Below, one piece after another: positions 9,533-18,709 of a DNA stretch of 64,000 nt. The DNA is from Microbulbifer salipaludis (lineage in GTDB: Bacteria; Pseudomonadota; Gammaproteobacteria; Pseudomonadales; Cellvibrionaceae). The notes under the pieces were generated by a model, which ran no database searches, was not told the DNA's origin, and worked only from the letters and a program-made list of their open reading frames with translations. The first letter of the stretch is position 1. Every line of letters starts with the position of its first letter. The stretch covers positions 806,001-870,000 of the forward strand of contig NZ_JAEKJR010000002.1 in the NCBI RefSeq assembly GCF_017303155.1, read 5' to 3'. Position numbers and translations under genes: made by a program.

Positions 9533-11044
9533 TTAGCGCAGCGATGCGCAGTAACGCGCGATAAAGTCCTGATGGCGAGGCAGTGCGCTTACCACCTTCT
9601 GAATGCCACCGCGCACCTCCTCCAGTTTTCCTATCAATTCCTGTTCGGGTAGCTTCATGGTGAGCGGGTGGTAACCATGGGCACGGATGCCCTGTCCGTG
9701 CAGCACGGCCAGCCAACTTGGCACGCTGAAGAGTTCATCGTCCTCGCGGAAAATATGTCCGGTTTCCCGATACAGCGAGAGCTTGCCAGCGAGGTGGTCC
9801 GGAATATTTGCGGCGGCGCAATAACGCCAAAACGGCTCTGGCCGCTTGTTGGCCCAGTAGTGCAATATGAGAAAATCGCGGATTTTTTCGTACTCGTGCA
9901 CGGTGCGCTGATTGAAAATGCGCCGCTTCTCTTCCTCGCAGGCCCGGCTTGGGAAGAGCGCCAGCAGCTTTTGTATTGCCGTCTGGATGAGGTGGATGCT
10001 GGTGCTTTCCAGCGGCTCCAGAAAGCCGGCAGAAAGTCCAATGGCTACACAATTTTTCTCCCAGAATGTGTGCCGGCGTCCGGCAGTAAAGCGCAGTACC
10101 TTTGGCTCCCCCAATGCTGGCCCCGGAAGATTATGCAGTAGTATTTCGGTAGCCTGATCTTCATCGATATATTCGTCGCAGAATACGTGGCCGTTTCCTG
10201 TGCGGTGCTGTAGAGGAATTTGCCATTGCCAGCCGGCAGCTCGCGCCGTGCTGCGCGTGTAGGGGCGTAGTTCCCCTGGATTTTCGCTGGCAACGGCAAC
10301 CGCGCGATTGCAGGGTAGCCAGTGGCTCCAGTTCTCAAACCCCACGCCGAGTTCACACCCCAAAAGAAGCGAACGAAACCCTGAACAATCGATAAACAGA
10401 TCGGCACTGAGTTCCGAGCCGTCCTCGAGCTGGATCGAAGCGATAAACCCATCTTCGGTACGGCGCTTACAATTTGTGATACGCCCCTCGATACGACGAA
10501 CGCCACGCGTCTCCGCATATGTACGCAAGTAGCGGGCATAGAGCGAGGCATCAAACTGGAAGGCGTGCACCAGGGCATCGAAAGGGGCCTCAGTGAGCGG
10601 CGCCATGCGGGCGAATTTCCCTGCACGTGCTGCTGCCGCAGCCAGTGAGAACTGCTCCAGGTCCGGCACCTTGCCCTCGTTGTATAGACGCAGCCACCAG
10701 TGGTGAAAGTCAATATTGTCGAGGCCCTTGCCATAGGTGCTGAAAGGGTGGATATAACTCTCGCCCTCTGCCCCCCAGCCGACAAACTCGATCCCGAGTT
10801 TAAAGGTTGCCTGAGTCGCGGCCATTAACTCATTTTCGTCCAGCCCCAGCATCTGGTTGAACTGTGCAATGCTGGGAATGGTGGCTTCACCGACACCGAC
10901 GGTGCCAATTTGCTCAGATTCCACAAGGTGAATTTGGCACTCTGTGCCCTCATGTGCCTTGGCTAGGGCTGCCGCAGTCATCCAGCCAGCGGTGCCGCCG
11001 CCGACGATCAAAATATTGCGTATCGGCGCGATGCGAGGATTCAT
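9533..11044 (-). CDS. Flavin-dependent (tryptophan-halogenase family) protein
   Basis: 503 residues, the usual length for PF04820. The N-terminal FAD-binding loop reads GGGTAGWM (15-22), and VGVGEAT follows. The lysine that guides hypohalous acid in PrnA/RebH is conserved as K82 (ATFKLGIEF). The family fingerprint WxWxIP is present as WQWQIP at 272-277, and GLSAGFLEPLEST is intact. It should therefore be able to bind reduced FAD; a flavin reductase is not encoded here. Members linked to TonB-dependent receptors in polysaccharide-degrading bacteria have mostly unknown substrates, so free tryptophan should not be assumed. Its ATG overlaps the stop of the upstream gene by four bases, indicating translational coupling. 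Confidence 0.9.
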   Translation of the reverse strand: MNPRIAPIRNILIVGGGTAGWMTAAALAKAHEGTECQIHLVESEQIGTVGVGEATIPSIAQFNQMLGLDENELMAATQATFKLGIEFVGWGAEGESYIHPFSTYGKGLDNIDFHHWWLRLYNEGKVPDLEQFSLAAAAARAGKFARMAPLTEAPFDALVHAFQFDASLYARYLRTYAETRGVRRIEGRITNCKRRTEDGFIASIQLEDGSELSADLFIDCSGFRSLLLGCELGVGFENWSHWLPCNRAVAVASENPGELRPYTRSTARAAGWQWQIPLQHRTGNGHVFCDEYIDEDQATEILLHNLPGPALGEPKVLRFTAGRRHTFWEKNCVAIGLSAGFLEPLESTSIHLIQTAIQKLLALFPSRACEEEKRRIFNQRTVHEYEKIRDFLILHYWANKRPEPFWRYCAAANIPDHLAGKLSLYRETGHIFREDDELFSVPSWLAVLHGQGIRAHGYHPLTMKLPEQELIGKLEEVRGGIQKVVSALPRHQDFIARYCASLR

Positions 11045-12417
11045 GGTGCCTCCCTTAAACCCGCTTTGTGCATCAGGGTTTCCAGATGACGTTGATAGCT
11101 TGGCAGAGTTGTGGCCAGCTTCCGGTATCGCTGGGCGAGACCGTCTAACCAGCGCATATAGTCATCCCCGTTTGTGGGGACCGGAAATGCGCTTTTTCGT
11201 GGCGGCAGTCCGGCAAGTAGTGGCAATAGAAGCCAGGTTTCATCGCTGAGTAAGGTCTCGTCGGCCTGCTTGGTACGACCGCAGGTTCGGAATAGTGCAA
11301 GCTGTTCCCGGGCACCTGCGGAGAGTCGCCGGCTGTGACCTGCCAACCAATGGCAGAGACTGTGTAGGTCGATTACTTGCTGATTGTATTGTGCTACCCG
11401 CTCATTAAATTCTTCTTGCTGAGCGCGGTAATTGGATCCTTGTGGTAGTAACGGCAGTAAAAACTGCAATTGTTGTTGCGCTTGTGCCAGTGGGTCGATT
11501 GCGAAATGCCCCAAATTGAGGGCATTGCCAAGGCCGATGAGGTTACCGATCCACGCTGATTGAAAACCGGAGTGAAACTTTCCGGCGATAATTTGATGAT
11601 CGATCCGATCCCCGCGGATATCGAGCAGCCAGCGGGTTGGTTCAATGACACAACTGGCGGCGGGGCTACGTTGATATGGCCTGCTGGGTGTCTGCGTGCT
11701 TCGGTTCGCTGGAACGGGCAACAGCGTACGCATGTGGCCATGATCAGCGGCGGCGCTTGCTAGTAACGCACCGTCGCAGTCGAGGATAAAGTCTGCGTGT
11801 TGTACGGTGGTGTCGTCCAATATCAGATTGTACTGCGAGCCATTTTTCGCCGATAGCAATGCACTTTGGTGTAAAACGGTAAGGCCGAGCGCGCGCGCTC
11901 GTGCCGCTAAGTGATTGCAGTAGTCGGTATAACGAAATTGCATTCCTTGGTGAACTTTTGGTGCGCCGGGCGGGGTTTCGCCGCAGCGTCCGGCGGCGGC
12001 AGCAAGGCAGTTAAGGTTAAACGTGGTAGCCGTCGGCGCATTGGGCAGCTGCTGGCTCGGTTGCCACCACTGAAAAAAAGGCTGGCGCCGGTGCGAAAAG
12101 CCATAACCGGCGGAGGCAAGCCATTGAGGTGCACGATTATGTGGCGAGGTTACTGCCAGGGCTAGAAAAGTGTCAGCAATGTCGCTACATAGCAGTTCCT
12201 GTGTGCTGATACCGATCTCGCAGTGCGCCTCGGCCGCCGTAGAATCTATGAATCCTGCGCCCGAAACAGGCGAGGGCGGTGCGACAAGGAGGACATCCAG
12301 ATGTTCCTGAGGTATCTGTTGATACAGGTAGTGGAGGCAATAGTGTGCGGCCGGGTTGTTACCATAGATGACACAGCGGAGGGTTTTGGACGATTTTGAG
12401 GCATGGGAGGTGATCAT
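11041..12417 (-). CDS. Degenerate halogenase-family paralogue, probably catalytically inactive
   Basis: 458 residues, sandwiched between two intact halogenase genes with four-base overlaps on both sides. The overall pattern follows the neighbours, but the signatures are lost. The FAD loop GGGTAGW is replaced by YGNNPAA (18-24); the DCSGFRSLLL segment becomes DCDGALLAS; the WxWxIP position reads RWLLDI; GLSAGFLEPLEST becomes GLGNALNLGHFAID. No lysine equivalent to K82 is evident. Homology is inferred from these positional correspondences and gene order, so it is moderate, not certain. An intact frame with tight coupling suggests it is expressed and kept, perhaps as a non-catalytic partner of the flanking enzymes. 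It could also be a divergent flavoprotein with another activity. Confidence 0.7.
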   Translation of the reverse strand: MITSHASKSSKTLRCVIYGNNPAAHYCLHYLYQQIPQEHLDVLLVAPPSPVSGAGFIDSTAAEAHCEIGISTQELLCSDIADTFLALAVTSPHNRAPQWLASAGYGFSHRRQPFFQWWQPSQQLPNAPTATTFNLNCLAAAAGRCGETPPGAPKVHQGMQFRYTDYCNHLAARARALGLTVLHQSALLSAKNGSQYNLILDDTTVQHADFILDCDGALLASAAADHGHMRTLLPVPANRSTQTPSRPYQRSPAASCVIEPTRWLLDIRGDRIDHQIIAGKFHSGFQSAWIGNLIGLGNALNLGHFAIDPLAQAQQQLQFLLPLLPQGSNYRAQQEEFNERVAQYNQQVIDLHSLCHWLAGHSRRLSAGAREQLALFRTCGRTKQADETLLSDETWLLLPLLAGLPPRKSAFPVPTNGDDYMRWLDGLAQRYRKLATTLPSYQRHLETLMHKAGLREAP

Positions 12418-13952
12418 TGCTCAGCTCCTCGGTACAGGCTCATTGCAGCCGAAGGCGCTTGCCGGGGTCTGGCGCTGAGTTGGCGTGCAATTACATCTGC
12501 GTGTGCGGGTAATGCTGCGACACCCTTGTGAACGAGCTGACTATAGCCAGAAAGCAGCTGGCCGATCTCTTTGTTTGCCAGGTGGTCAGCCTGAATGGAA
12601 TGGTTGTCCGGCAGAATACGCTGCCCGTGGTAAACCGCGAGCCAACTGGGTTCGAGAAACAGGCCGTGACGATAATTCACGATATGCCCCTGCTGCCGGT
12701 ACAAGTCCATTTTCCGCTGCAGGTCATCCGGAATGGGCATGGTGCGACAGTAGTTCCAGAAGGGGGTGTCGTCGCGTTCGGTTGCGTGGTAGTGCAGGAC
12801 AAGAAAGTCACGGATACGGTCGTACTCCAGCGCCATCTGTCGGTTGAATTCATTTCTGCAACTGCGGTAATTGTCCGTCAGAGGAAGCAGGGCCAGGAAC
12901 TTAGTGATAGCGATCTGGATCAGATAAATACTGGTGCTCTCGAGAGGCTCCAGGAACCCGGCCGAGAGTCCAACCGCCAAACAGTTTCGTTGCCAGGAGT
13001 GTTTGCGCCGTCCAGCCTTAAAGCGCAGCAATCGAGGCGCGTCCGTGGCTGCTCCCGGAAGATTGTCCAGCAGGTGCTGGCAGGCTTGGTCGTCACTCAT
13101 GTACTCGCGGGCGTAGACCAGGCCATTCCCCATGCGGTGTTGCAGCGGTATCTGCCACTGCCAGCCGCTGCCGTGAGCAATGGCTTTGGTGTAGGGCAAT
13201 GGTGCATCGGTCATGTCACTGGGGACCGCTACGGCACTGTCGCAGGGTAGCCAGTGTGACCAGTCGATGAATTCTGTTTGCAGTGCATCGCCCAGAAGCA
13301 ACGATCGGAAGCCGCTACAGTCCACGAAAAAGTCTGCCGAGATCCGGTTCCCATCCTGCAATACGAGCGTGTGGAGATCACCGTACTCGTCATGCACTAC
13401 CGCACTGACTCTGCCCTCGATTCGCTGTATGCCAAGCTGCTCGGCGAATTCACGCAGATAGCGCGCATAGAGTCCCGCATCCAGGTGAAAGGCGTAGGAG
13501 TAGGTGGAAAGAATTGACCTGGGGTTGCCATCGGGAAAATCGAATTTTCCGGCGGCTGCCGCCATGACCGGTAGTGAGTAGTGGTCCAGGGGTTCTGCAA
13601 TACCGGCGCGGTGGGCCTTCAACCATAGTTGATGGAAGGGAATGCCGTCGAGTTCGCGTCCATATTCGCCAAATGGGTGGATATAGGCATCACCAGGCCT
13701 CCCCCAGTTCTGGAACTCGATACCCATTTTATAGGTGGCCTGGGTGGCCTTCATAAAGGCGTTTTCGTCAATGCCCAAAATCTGGTTGAAGAAACGCAAG
13801 TGGGGAAGTGTTGCCTCGCCGACACCGACGGTGCCGATTTGGTCTGATTCGACGAGCGTGACTTCAATGCCACTGGGGACTAACAGGCGGGCCATGGCTG
13901 CGGCTGTCATCCAGCCGGCGGTGCCTCCGCCAAGTATTATTATTTTTTTCAT
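12414..13952 (-). CDS. Flavin-dependent (tryptophan-halogenase family) protein
   Basis: 512 residues of PF04820 type, paralogous to the gene at 9533-11044. Seen: FAD loop GGGTAGWM (8-15), VGVGEAT, catalytic-type lysine K75 (ATYKMGIEF), WQWQIP at 264-269, and GLSAGFLEPLEST. First of three overlapping genes (four-base overlaps) transcribed away from the TonB-dependent receptor gene just upstream on the same strand. Reaction expected of the family: FADH2-dependent chlorination or bromination of an aromatic ring. The true substrate is unknown. The C-terminal 20 residues are variable. Confidence 0.9.
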   Translation of the reverse strand: MKKIIILGGGTAGWMTAAAMARLLVPSGIEVTLVESDQIGTVGVGEATLPHLRFFNQILGIDENAFMKATQATYKMGIEFQNWGRPGDAYIHPFGEYGRELDGIPFHQLWLKAHRAGIAEPLDHYSLPVMAAAAGKFDFPDGNPRSILSTYSYAFHLDAGLYARYLREFAEQLGIQRIEGRVSAVVHDEYGDLHTLVLQDGNRISADFFVDCSGFRSLLLGDALQTEFIDWSHWLPCDSAVAVPSDMTDAPLPYTKAIAHGSGWQWQIPLQHRMGNGLVYAREYMSDDQACQHLLDNLPGAATDAPRLLRFKAGRRKHSWQRNCLAVGLSAGFLEPLESTSIYLIQIAITKFLALLPLTDNYRSCRNEFNRQMALEYDRIRDFLVLHYHATERDDTPFWNYCRTMPIPDDLQRKMDLYRQQGHIVNYRHGLFLEPSWLAVYHGQRILPDNHSIQADHLANKEIGQLLSGYSQLVHKGVAALPAHADVIARQLSARPRQAPSAAMSLYRGAEQ

Positions 13953-14000
13953 TCTTTGCGACCACTCAAAGCGAAATAGTGGAGCTACCGTCTAATGCAG

Positions 14001-14043
14001 CATTGAGCAGGCACGCCTGAAAGCGTGCCTGCTCAATGTTTTT
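14001..14043. terminator. Strong hairpin between receptor and halogenase genes
   Basis: Perfect 16-bp inverted repeat (14001-14016 with 14023-14038) with a 6-base loop, starting 7 bases past the receptor stop. The T run (14039-14043) is on the plus-strand side. For minus-strand transcripts of the receptor no T run follows, so it may act as a 3' stabiliser or partial attenuator instead of a full terminator. It probably separates receptor and halogenase expression. Confidence 0.65.
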
Positions 14044-14049
14044 CCGCAC

Positions 14050-16959
14050 TTAGAAGTTCATGCGAATGACAGCCGCGATACGCCGGTCGTTAATAAACCA
14101 CGAGCGATCGAGTTTTGTGCCATCCTCATCTACCTGCATACGTGTTTCGGTCACCTGATCGAGAATATTGGTCGCCTCCAGGCCCACCTTCAAGTTCTCG
14201 TTGATGTTGAAGAACACCGAACCATCCAGCTGGCCGCCCTCTCCATTATAAATGGGTAGTTTGGTGATAACGTCCCGGGTTGTCAGCAGGTACTCGGAAC
14301 GCCAGTTGTAGGCGAGGCGCGCAGAAATGTCCTCGTATTCATACAGGCCTACTAGGTTATACGTGTGTTCGGACATGCCGGCAAGTGGCAAACTTTCAAA
14401 TGCCACTTCGACGTTACCCCCTTCCTGTGAATCCAGGTTCTGATTGGGAACGCTTTTGCTGTCCACATAGGTATAGTTTGCCTGAAGACCCAGTCCACTC
14501 CAGGCGCCGGGCAGTGTGTCAAAGAACTGCTGATAGGCGAGCTCCAGACCATTGATTTGGCCATCGCCAAAGTTAACTGGGCCCTCAACTTCTACGATGC
14601 GTGTAACGCCGTTGTTGGTTATTTCACGGGGAAAGGCACCACTTGTAAAGAAGTCGGAGATATCCTTGTGGAACACGGTCGCGGAGAGCGCGCCCACATC
14701 GCTGAAGTACCATTCCAGGGCGATGTCAAAGTTATTTGCCCGCATGGGCTTCAGCCTGGAATTACCGGTGCCTGCGCGGTAGTCGGTGACGACCGCCGTA
14801 TCCTCTACGTCATCATTGTCTGTATCAAAGGATTCAACAATTCCGTAGACGCCCAGGTAACTGCGCAGCATCCCCATATCCGGGAAGGCGATTGCCTGAG
14901 ATGCGGCAAAGCGGGCCAGCAAGTCTTCCTGTATTTCGTACTTGAGGTTAAAGCTCGGTAGGAGATGCTGGTCACTGACTTTGTCGTCGAAAGAGGTGGT
15001 CGCACCATTGAAGAACGCAATGTCATCGGCTGGCAGTGGCAGGCGATCGTCAAGCGGGTCAAACGAGGAGCCTCCAGTCGTTTCATAGCTCAGGTCGACA
15101 TAGCGCAGGCCAATGTTACCGCTCAGGGTTTCAGCCGGGTTGGCAAATTCCGCCATTACGTAGCCTGCGAAGCGGTCTTCGGTAATTGGGTTGATTTCAT
15201 CTGGCAGGAATGGCCCCTCTGCCAGTCCATCGCGGTCGGCGATGGAGGTAAACCATTCGGGAGAAAGTGCCTTGAGTTGCGAGCGATAGTTGTTAAAGCT
15301 CTGCACCAGGTTGGGGCTGGGAGCCAGCACGGTGCCCCCGGCAATGCCGGTCGTTTTCCCACGGAAGAAATCATTGAAATCGACAGTGCCGTATTCGGGG
15401 GCGGCGTAAGTGTCGGTACCCGGCTGTCCGTCCCAGGGGTTAGTGTCGTGAACCCCGTCAAAAAACTTCTGGCCGCCGGCCCAGTCGGCAGAAAGAACGC
15501 CCCACTGGTAGGTAGACCAGCGGGTGGTCTGTTCGCGCTGCGATGCACGCAGGCCGCCTTTTACGCTGCGGAACCAGCCTTTATCCAGCTCGTAGTCTAC
15601 GTCCAGTGTGAACGCTGCTTCTTTACCTTCGTTGTCTTCAATGTGATCCATTTCGGCGAGGTAGAAGAAGTTCGCCGGATCGGTGAAGTACTCTTCGCTG
15701 GTCTGCGCGGACGCTGAGGGGGCCAGGAAGGCGACATCCGGGGTGCCACCACCGAAATCGGCATAAACATCAGCGGCAGTATGGCCGTAAACCGAGAGGT
15801 CGATGACCTCGGTACTGGCATCTACATATTGCGCGTCGAGCACAACCTGGAGGCGCTCGGTCGGATTAAGCTCCAGGTTCAGGGAGAAGTCTTCGACCAG
15901 GGTGTTGGAGTGGGACTGGCGCGTGTAGCTGTTATAACCGGTAGCGCCTTCAAGGGTACCACTGACAAAACGGCGATCGTTGTAAGTGCTGTCCGCAGAG
16001 GGCAGGCCTACGGTATTGTCGGACTGGAAGGCGTACTCCAGCCAGGACTGGGCGGCATCGGAGCGCACGTACTCTGCGGTAAATAGCTTGGTACCGTCAT
16101 TATCGGCCCACTGGAACACCATACTACCGCCAGTGCGCTCACGGTCCTGGTCCACCTGGCGCGCGCCGACGTTGATTGGGACCCAGCGCTCGCCGACACC
16201 TGAGATTTCTCGCAGCTCGGGTACACCTTGCTGGATGGAGTTATTGCTAACTTTCAGGTTTGAATTGGCTGCACTGATCAGAAAGCCGAATTCACCCGCA
16301 TCGGTTTCCCAGCGATTACTGTATAGCCCGGAAAAATCTGGAGTGGCGGCCTCACGCATATCGGTGTAGTTCACTGCGCTGTTGAAGGCGATCTGCTGGC
16401 CGTTGCTGTCGAAAGGTTTTCGGGTTTCCAGGTTAATAGTGCCGGCAATACCGCCCTCAATCATGTCGGCGGTCTGGTTCTTGTACACAATGACCGCGCC
16501 CATCAGCTCTGGCGGTACATCCTGAAAGTTCAGGCCGCTGCCGTTATTTGCGGAAAAGCTGTCACGGCCGTTGAATTCACTGCGGCTCTGTACCATACCG
16601 CGCAGGGTGGCACCGCTGCCCTCGATGGAGAAGTGGTCGGGGTCTTCAGCTGCGGCAAAGCGCTCTATGGAAACGCCCGGCACCCGTTGCAGGGCTTCCA
16701 GGACACTTTTGTCTGGCAGCGCGTTGATATCGGAAGCAGAAATCACGTCCGATACGGTCGATGCATCGCGTTTCATATCCTGGGCGTTCATAAGGGAGCC
16801 ACGCACGCCCTCAACAACCACTTCTTCCAGCGCCTCACTGCTGTCCGCCTGCTGGGCCCAGCTGCCCGCACTTGCCGACGCTATACATGCCGCCAGTAGA
16901 GACCGCCTGAATATACTATGCCGCTTGACTTCCACTTGGACGATTTCTGTCTTACTCAT
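14050..16959 (-). CDS. TonB-dependent outer-membrane receptor (TonB-Xanth-Caul type)
   Basis: 969 residues from the ATG at 16959; a GTG at 16971 in frame is an alternative. Signal peptide about 1-36 (cleavage near SWA-QQ). A TonB-box-like EEVVVEG follows, then a plug domain (SDVISASDINALPDKSVLEALQRVPGV) with RG/GGIAGTINL motifs and a long 22-strand-type barrel ending in the outer-membrane signature VIRMNF. The plug sequence is that of the Xanthomonas/Caulobacter carbohydrate-linked receptor family (TIGR01782-like). Expected role: TonB-driven uptake of a saccharide or related ligand across the outer membrane. Its neighbours (three halogenase-family genes downstream, AraC-type regulator divergent upstream) match loci seen in such bacteria. 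The ligand is unknown. Confidence 0.93.
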   Translation of the reverse strand: MSKTEIVQVEVKRHSIFRRSLLAACIASASAGSWAQQADSSEALEEVVVEGVRGSLMNAQDMKRDASTVSDVISASDINALPDKSVLEALQRVPGVSIERFAAAEDPDHFSIEGSGATLRGMVQSRSEFNGRDSFSANNGSGLNFQDVPPELMGAVIVYKNQTADMIEGGIAGTINLETRKPFDSNGQQIAFNSAVNYTDMREAATPDFSGLYSNRWETDAGEFGFLISAANSNLKVSNNSIQQGVPELREISGVGERWVPINVGARQVDQDRERTGGSMVFQWADNDGTKLFTAEYVRSDAAQSWLEYAFQSDNTVGLPSADSTYNDRRFVSGTLEGATGYNSYTRQSHSNTLVEDFSLNLELNPTERLQVVLDAQYVDASTEVIDLSVYGHTAADVYADFGGGTPDVAFLAPSASAQTSEEYFTDPANFFYLAEMDHIEDNEGKEAAFTLDVDYELDKGWFRSVKGGLRASQREQTTRWSTYQWGVLSADWAGGQKFFDGVHDTNPWDGQPGTDTYAAPEYGTVDFNDFFRGKTTGIAGGTVLAPSPNLVQSFNNYRSQLKALSPEWFTSIADRDGLAEGPFLPDEINPITEDRFAGYVMAEFANPAETLSGNIGLRYVDLSYETTGGSSFDPLDDRLPLPADDIAFFNGATTSFDDKVSDQHLLPSFNLKYEIQEDLLARFAASQAIAFPDMGMLRSYLGVYGIVESFDTDNDDVEDTAVVTDYRAGTGNSRLKPMRANNFDIALEWYFSDVGALSATVFHKDISDFFTSGAFPREITNNGVTRIVEVEGPVNFGDGQINGLELAYQQFFDTLPGAWSGLGLQANYTYVDSKSVPNQNLDSQEGGNVEVAFESLPLAGMSEHTYNLVGLYEYEDISARLAYNWRSEYLLTTRDVITKLPIYNGEGGQLDGSVFFNINENLKVGLEATNILDQVTETRMQVDEDGTKLDRSWFINDRRIAAVIRMNF

Positions 16960-17360
16960 CTCTAGTCTCACTCTTATCGTTGCAATTATTTTGCTTCGTC
17001 GTTGTAGGCGAGAAAAATGGAATTGGCCTGACCGAACTCGTAGTTGGCCTTTCAGATTTTTACGTCATTTTCCCGCCTAGCATGGTGTTTCTAACATGGA
17101 TTGGAGAGGCTTCTTTTGGGTTGCGGTAAACGGGATTGAATCGGCGATAACTCGGAGGCAGGCCAGCGACTGGAAAATGACCGTAGATTTTAGCGATCCG
17201 GTTTTAAAACTATTTGCGGATGCGTCTTATGGGCTCTTGACCAATATCGGGCCGCTGCGTTGGCGATCCTTTTTACAAAGTGGCAAGATACGGGGATATA
17301 TAAAAGGTGTTGATGTGACGCTTTTTGGCCTCAACGTATGAATTCGGGCGGCTTGGCGGT
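16960..17360. other. Divergent intergenic region, receptor gene / AraC-type regulator
   Basis: This 401-base stretch lies between the receptor gene (minus) and the regulator gene (plus) and should contain both promoters. Small ORFs inside it show no convincing start site. I could not identify a specific operator. Confidence 0.4.
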
Positions 17361-18563
17361 ATGGACATAGTGCTATTTAATACGCACGATATCGTGATTT
17401 TCGTGACTATCTATCTTTGTCTCCTGTTTGCCGTCATCGCCATGGCTGGCAGGCACAGTCAAGGATGGCGAAATGTTTGGCTCAGCGGCTTCCTTTTGTC
17501 GCAGGCGTTCGTGGCGTTCTATGTGCTTGCGTTGTGGGGGGAGGGCTTTCACAGCTGGGTGCTCAGCCATACCCCCTGGATTTTCTCTGTCTTGGAGCTC
17601 GCTCTTTGGGTGGAGGGGCCACTTCTGTTGCTTTACGTGCGCAGCGTCCTTTTCAGGCGAACGCAATTTCAGCGATTTGACTTGATTTTAGTGGCCCCTG
17701 TCGCGGCCTATCTGGCGGTATTTATCGCCGTTCATTTAGCATTCGACTCCTCTGAAGGGCCTCCTATGCTGCAGCTGCTCAAATCTGCATCGGTGCAGCA
17801 GTATGAGGACGTTCGCAATCTCGTTCGGGCCAGCTTTGGGGGCTGGGCACTGTGGACCATTCTTCGTTATGAGCGGCATATGTCGGATGTGTACTCTAAT
17901 GTCGACTTGTTGAGCTACCGCTGGCTGAAAATACTGGTGCTGGGTTTCATCGGACTGAGACTCTGGACCGTTTTGTATCTGACTGTTTACTTGGTAATCA
18001 ATTTTGTGGCTGGAGCCGGTACCGTTGCCGCAGATGACCTTGGCACACTTGGGCTTCTTGCCAATTATGGTCAACTGCTGCTGATATCCGGTCTTTTGTA
18101 TTATGGGCTGGGCGGTGGCTATGAAAGTCAGCGGGTGGCGCAGCGGACCTTGGAAGAGGTGGGAGAGGCCAAGGCGGATAACCGGCAGGCCTATTCGGCT
18201 GAGCAAGTTCAAAGGCTTTCGCGGCACATGGCGCAGGCGCGTCCCTACCTAAACAGCAACCTCAGGCTGGAGGATCTGGCGCACCAGGTGTCGCTTTCGA
18301 GCAAGTTGTTATCCAATCTGATAAACAGAGAGTTTGGCTGTAATTTTTTTGAGTATGTGAATCGTTATCGCTTGGCTGAGGTAAAGGCTGCGCTGGCTGA
18401 TCCGGAGCAAGTGGACACTTCGGTATTGGATCTCGCTTTACGTGCGGGCTACAACAGCAAGACAACGTTCAATCGGCTATTCAAGCTGGATACCGGGGTT
18501 ACTCCTTCCCAGTTTCGAAAAACGGAACTCGCGGTGGTGCCGGTACGAGAGCCGGCCGGTTAG
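17361..18563 (+). CDS. Membrane-anchored AraC-family transcriptional regulator
   Basis: 400 residues from ATG 17361; an in-frame TTG at 17325 would add 12. The N-terminal 260 residues contain about seven hydrophobic segments (for example VIFVTIYLCLLFAVIAM, LILVAPVAAYLAVFIAV, ILVLGFIGLRLWTVLYLTVY, LLLISGLLYYGL). The C-terminal 100 residues are an AraC DNA-binding domain with two helix-turn-helix units: LRLEDLAHQVSLSSKLLSNLIN and VLDLALRAGYNSKTTFNRLFK. This layout (7TM sensor fused to AraC HTH) is common beside carbohydrate loci in Cellvibrionales and Bacteroidetes. Divergence from the receptor gene suggests that it controls that locus; the signal sensed is unknown. Confidence 0.88.
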   Translation: MDIVLFNTHDIVIFVTIYLCLLFAVIAMAGRHSQGWRNVWLSGFLLSQAFVAFYVLALWGEGFHSWVLSHTPWIFSVLELALWVEGPLLLLYVRSVLFRRTQFQRFDLILVAPVAAYLAVFIAVHLAFDSSEGPPMLQLLKSASVQQYEDVRNLVRASFGGWALWTILRYERHMSDVYSNVDLLSYRWLKILVLGFIGLRLWTVLYLTVYLVINFVAGAGTVAADDLGTLGLLANYGQLLLISGLLYYGLGGGYESQRVAQRTLEEVGEAKADNRQAYSAEQVQRLSRHMAQARPYLNSNLRLEDLAHQVSLSSKLLSNLINREFGCNFFEYVNRYRLAEVKAALADPEQVDTSVLDLALRAGYNSKTTFNRLFKLDTGVTPSQFRKTELAVVPVREPAG

Positions 18564-18709
18564 TTTTTAATCGGCAGGGCGGCCCTTAGCTGCATGAAAG
18601 GGCAAATAGTAAGTGCCATCTTCGGATTTGCACCGATTTGATACGCAAATCCTGTCACTTTTGAATAATTTCACCCTCGGATAATAAAATAATATTTCTG
18701 AGGTGAGAG

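Noticed and set aside
17096..17341. Possible 81-residue gene in the receptor/regulator gap
   Set aside because: No Shine-Dalgarno and it lies where divergent promoters are expected.
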